Origin: Diphasiastrum complanatum
Taxonomy: Eukaryota; Streptophyta; Lycopodiopsida; Lycopodiales; Lycopodiaceae
DNA: 64,000 nucleotides
Reading direction: 5' to 3'
NCBI GenBank assembly: GCA_029204225.1
Contig: CM055098.1
Coordinates: forward strand, 49,476,277-49,540,276
Shown here: piece by piece, positions 60,997 through 64,000 of the stretch
Layout of the letters: every line of letters begins with the position of its first letter
Position numbering within the stretch: position 1 is the first letter of the stretch
Made by a program: the position numbers and the translations under genes
The notes under the pieces: generated by a model
What the model was told of the DNA's origin: nothing
The model's input: only the letters and a program-made list of their open reading frames with translations
Database searches by the model: none

Positions 60997-61500
60997 TGTT
61001 ATGTCCATGACCAGTAAGTAGGATTCAGTATACTCCTAGTCTTGGATACACGGTACTCCAGTAAATCAAGTTGTTAGTTATGCCACGTCATACTGGATGT
61101 GACCCGAAAGTAACTAATATTCTTGTGAGGCCCAAAACACACTAAATGGAGTTTAGACAAGGTATGAGACAGTGTATGCATGTGTAGAGTTATCAATAGC
61201 AATTCTATGAATAGGTGGTCCATGCTTAGGACTCTATTCTAGGTGAATCTATGTATAGGAAATTTAGGGCTATGCATGGCTGTGCCCAGGTTGCCTTTGG
61301 CTCTATATATTGGGTCCAAACTCGCCCTACTCCTCATTGTGATCATTGATTCATTGCCAGGGTTGCACTCTACATTCATGCTTCTTATTCCTTGGCTCTA
61401 GAGTTGATTGCTTGCTTCTACTTGGTTGGGTGGTTGCTCCATAGTGTGTTTTCCATTGTATGTTATCTTGTAAGCAGGATCTTAGGGAGCTTCCCTTATA
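60997..61500 (+). mobile_element. Gypsy 5' LTR, copy E
   Basis: TGTTATGTCCATGACC at its start, TTAGTTATGCCACGTCAT inside, a TATATA box followed by AACTCGCCCTACTCCTCATT, and TTCCCTTATA at its end. Followed at once by a primer-binding site. 504 bp. Same family as LTRs A, B and C but on the plus strand. Confidence 0.88.
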
Positions 61501-61501
61501 G

Positions 61502-61513
61502 TGGTATCAGAGC
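61502..61513 (+). other. Primer-binding site (tRNA-iMet type)
   Basis: TGGTATCAGAGC one base after LTR E. Confidence 0.95.
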
Positions 61514-62450
61514 TGCCAGAAATCTGTAGTAGGACGCACTTCCATAAGAAGGAATCATGCAAAAATGTGCAAACACCCATTCCAGCCCAAAATTGATGCT
61601 ACCAACAGTCTTAAACAACCAATTAGACTTCCATTCATACTGATCCTAAGATGCAGTATAGGCTGAGAACGAAGATTTCTTGATTTGTAGAAGTCAAAAT
61701 AGCTGCAAACTTGATGGAGATGGTGCATAAGCCACCGGCCATCAATTCACGGGTCTGATAGCTTGCTGGCAAGGTAAAAAGGAATACTGATCATGCTGTA
61801 ATTAATTCCAAAATAATCTTCATGGATATGGAGAAATTCATCCCCCAAAAATCACCAAAAATGGTCATTTTTTGAACGACTTCCTACAAGTTCAATTGCT
61901 GGAATTCTTGGTCCTAACTTCAAGAAAAGTTTCAAAAAACTTTGGTCCACCACTTTACAAGCTCTACATGGTGTTTTATAGCCACCTACTATCCAACTTT
62001 ATGAAAAAAACAAGCAAAAATGATGATTTTTGGCTATTTTCTGGTTTTTTCATCACCATAAAGTGGAAATTCATGACATAAAACTCTTTCTCTAACACAT
62101 GAAAACCAATTTACAGAATTACAACCATCTAATTGATCTGATCTTGCTGGATTTTGGTTCTTACAATCTATTTTGTGCCAAAAAGCATGAAAAACCAAGC
62201 AAGTTTGACCAAAACATAGCCTAGAATCATAAATCATTGGAGAGAACCGGCATGCATCATTAATTTCATCATTAATGAAACCCTAAAATGAAAGTACACA
62301 TGCTGGAAAAGTCATATCTACCAAAGATTTGATCTACACAAGAAAAAGCTCCAAAAAAACATCACAAATTGGCCTTCAAGGACAATTCTCCATAAAACCA
62401 CAAAGAATCCCAAGAGTAATGGATCTTAGCAACATGCAAATTGAAACTGG
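61514..62450 (+). mobile_element. Leader of the LTR E element, no coding seen
   Basis: AT-rich sequence downstream of the primer-binding site without a readable gag. It ends where the minus-strand Copia begins, so the Gypsy element is truncated. Confidence 0.5.
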
Positions 62451-64000
62451 GATAGTACACTCACTTGCAGTATCTTGCTTTTTGGAAAGCCAAGATATCA
62501 AGTTTCCTCCAAGATATATGACATAAGCATTTGTAGATTTTCGATCTGCTCTATCACTTGCAAAAAATCGAGTCAGAATAACCAACAATAGAAAGATCTT
62601 CACTTTTATACAATAAACCATAATAAAAAATTGAAGATATATCTAAGCACTCTCTTGGCCATTTTCCAATGATAAATAGTAGGATATTTCATAGTCTGGC
62701 TCAACTTATGAACACTAAAGCTTATGTCAGGTCTAGTTATTGTGAGCCAAATTAAGGAGCCTATAAGACTCCTAAAAAGTGTGATGTCCATGAAGGATCT
62801 TTCATCACCTTTGTTAGGGTCTTTTACATTTTGCTCCATAGGAGTTTCTATACTCTTACAATCTAACATAATGAACTTTTTTAACATTGAAAGAACATAC
62901 TTGGATTGACATACAAAATCTTTATCTTTAAGAAAGTCAATCTCTAATCCTAGAATGTAGTGAATTTTTCCAAGATCTTGCATCTTGAATTATTTTCCAA
63001 GTGCAATCTTGGTTTCCTCAACTAACTTGATACAACTTCATGTCAGAATGATATCATCAACATAAATAAGAAGGATGACAATATCTTTATCAAAAAATTT
63101 GACATATAAGGAAGGATCATAGTTACTAAGATTAAATCCTAGTGACTCAAGAAAGGTGTTAAGTCGAAAATACCATGACCTTGGAGCTTGCCTTAGTCCA
63201 TATAAACTTTTGAAGAGCAAGAAAACTTTGTCTTTGTCATGGATGAACCCAATAGGCTGATCCATTTAGAAATGCATTAGAGACATCTAGTTGAAGAACT
63301 TGCCAATTGAAAAAACAAGCAACAGAAATTATGATTCTAATTGATACCATCTTTGCAACTGGAGCAAAAGTCTCCTCATAATCAAGTCCATTAACTTGAG
63401 CAAAACCTTTAGCACAAAGTCTAGCCACTGTACTTGTTGATTGTGCCATCTTGATTATACTTGACTCAAAAAACCCACTTGCAACCAATGGTGTGCTTGT
63501 TGGATGGAAGATCCACAAGCTCCCATGTCTTATTGGCCATCAAAGCATCATATTCCTCCTTCATGGCAAGGTACCATTCCTTCGAGTTGAGTGCATCATA
63601 TACATCCTTTGGCTCCTCATGAGAAATAAAATAAGCACAATTAGTGGAGTTGATTTCCACTTGCTTGCCTCTATCTTCATAGGTAAGCCTCCTAGGCTCG
63701 GATATTTCTCTTTGAGATCTCCTTGGTGAAAAGATTCGAGGTGACTCCTCCTCAATTCTCGGCCCCATCTCTCCATGATAGTCTTCAAGGGTGATGATTG
63801 GAGTATCTTTGTGAGAATCTTTGAACTCGGCCTCCTCAAGAATGTATTTTTGATCCTCATGGAATATAACATCCCTACTCTCAATTGTAGTTGAGGTAGA
63901 GGGAACATAGATTTTGTAAGCTTTCTTGTTGGATGCATATCCAACCATGATCCCTTTAATAGAATTAGGATCATTTCTTTTCCTTGTTTCCAAGGGCACA
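62450..64000 (-). mobile_element. Ty1/Copia pol fragment, runs off the window
   Basis: Minus strand from the window end. Integrase C-terminus: GIMVGYASNKKAYKIYVPST and TTIESRDVIFHEDQK; RT: NKTWELVDLPSNKHTIGCKW, then TGA and a frameshift, GLDYEETFAPVAKMVSIRI, LDVSNAFLNG with a short deletion after it, KSLYGLRQAPRSWYFRL, and an intact IYVDDIIL box (63040-63065). Then MQDLGKIHYILGLEIDFLKD, SLIGSLIWLTITRPDISFSV, and RNase H start ASDRADRKSTNAYVIYLGGN. Homology stops after KKQDT near 62450. Closest relative in the window is the fragment at 4730-6105. Confidence 0.92.

Overview
The window looks like nuclear DNA of a vascular land plant with a large, transposon-filled genome. Evidence: a cytokinin-type (type-A) response regulator, a plant-like GT8 glycosyltransferase, spliced genes with GT-AG introns, one intron above 16 kb, and Copia, Gypsy, LINE and hAT remnants everywhere, with long CT microsatellites. 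The long intron and old decayed retroelements would suit a gymnosperm or fern, but that is inference and I cannot name a species.

Only two host genes could be assembled with full confidence, both on the minus strand. (1) A five-exon type-A response regulator, 193 aa, at 1686-2960. (2) A six-exon type II membrane GT8 glycosyltransferase, 476 aa, from 59133 down to 36838. Its fifth intron (37208-53433) holds a complete 6.1-kb hAT transposon, a LINE that itself carries a hAT MITE, a solo LTR and microsatellites. All splice phases in both genes close without a stop.

Layout: 1-4100 response regulator and flanks; 4.7-7.7 kb decayed Copia, LTR-like and gag-like pieces; 8-12.4 kb mostly featureless with a 108-bp Tourist-like MITE; 12.7-14.4 kb a 5'-end Copia fragment (LTR, primer-binding site, gag); 15.2-16.5 kb an exon-like fragment beside a complete TRIM element; 17.8-18.6 kb a sharp GC-to-AT change; 19.3-24.5 kb a non-autonomous LTR element whose 5' LTR is split by a Gypsy LTR and a decayed Copia; 25.1-33.7 kb a Gypsy element (minus) with a 4.4-kb Copia (plus) nested in its integrase and an 887-bp internal tandem duplication; 34-36 kb noncoding with a possible LTR; 36.8-59.1 kb the GT8 gene; 59.3-61.0 kb a LINE cut off by a Gypsy LTR with its primer-binding site; 62.4-64.0 kb a Copia running off the window end.

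Most unusual is the hAT element at 41941-48050. It has matching terminal repeats and a perfect 8-bp target duplication. Its transposase is broken by several stops, but it also holds an uninterrupted 114-codon ORF on the opposite strand, in convergent orientation, that I do not recognise. The transposase reading also appears to continue into an acidic, proline-rich and AT-hook-bearing tail.
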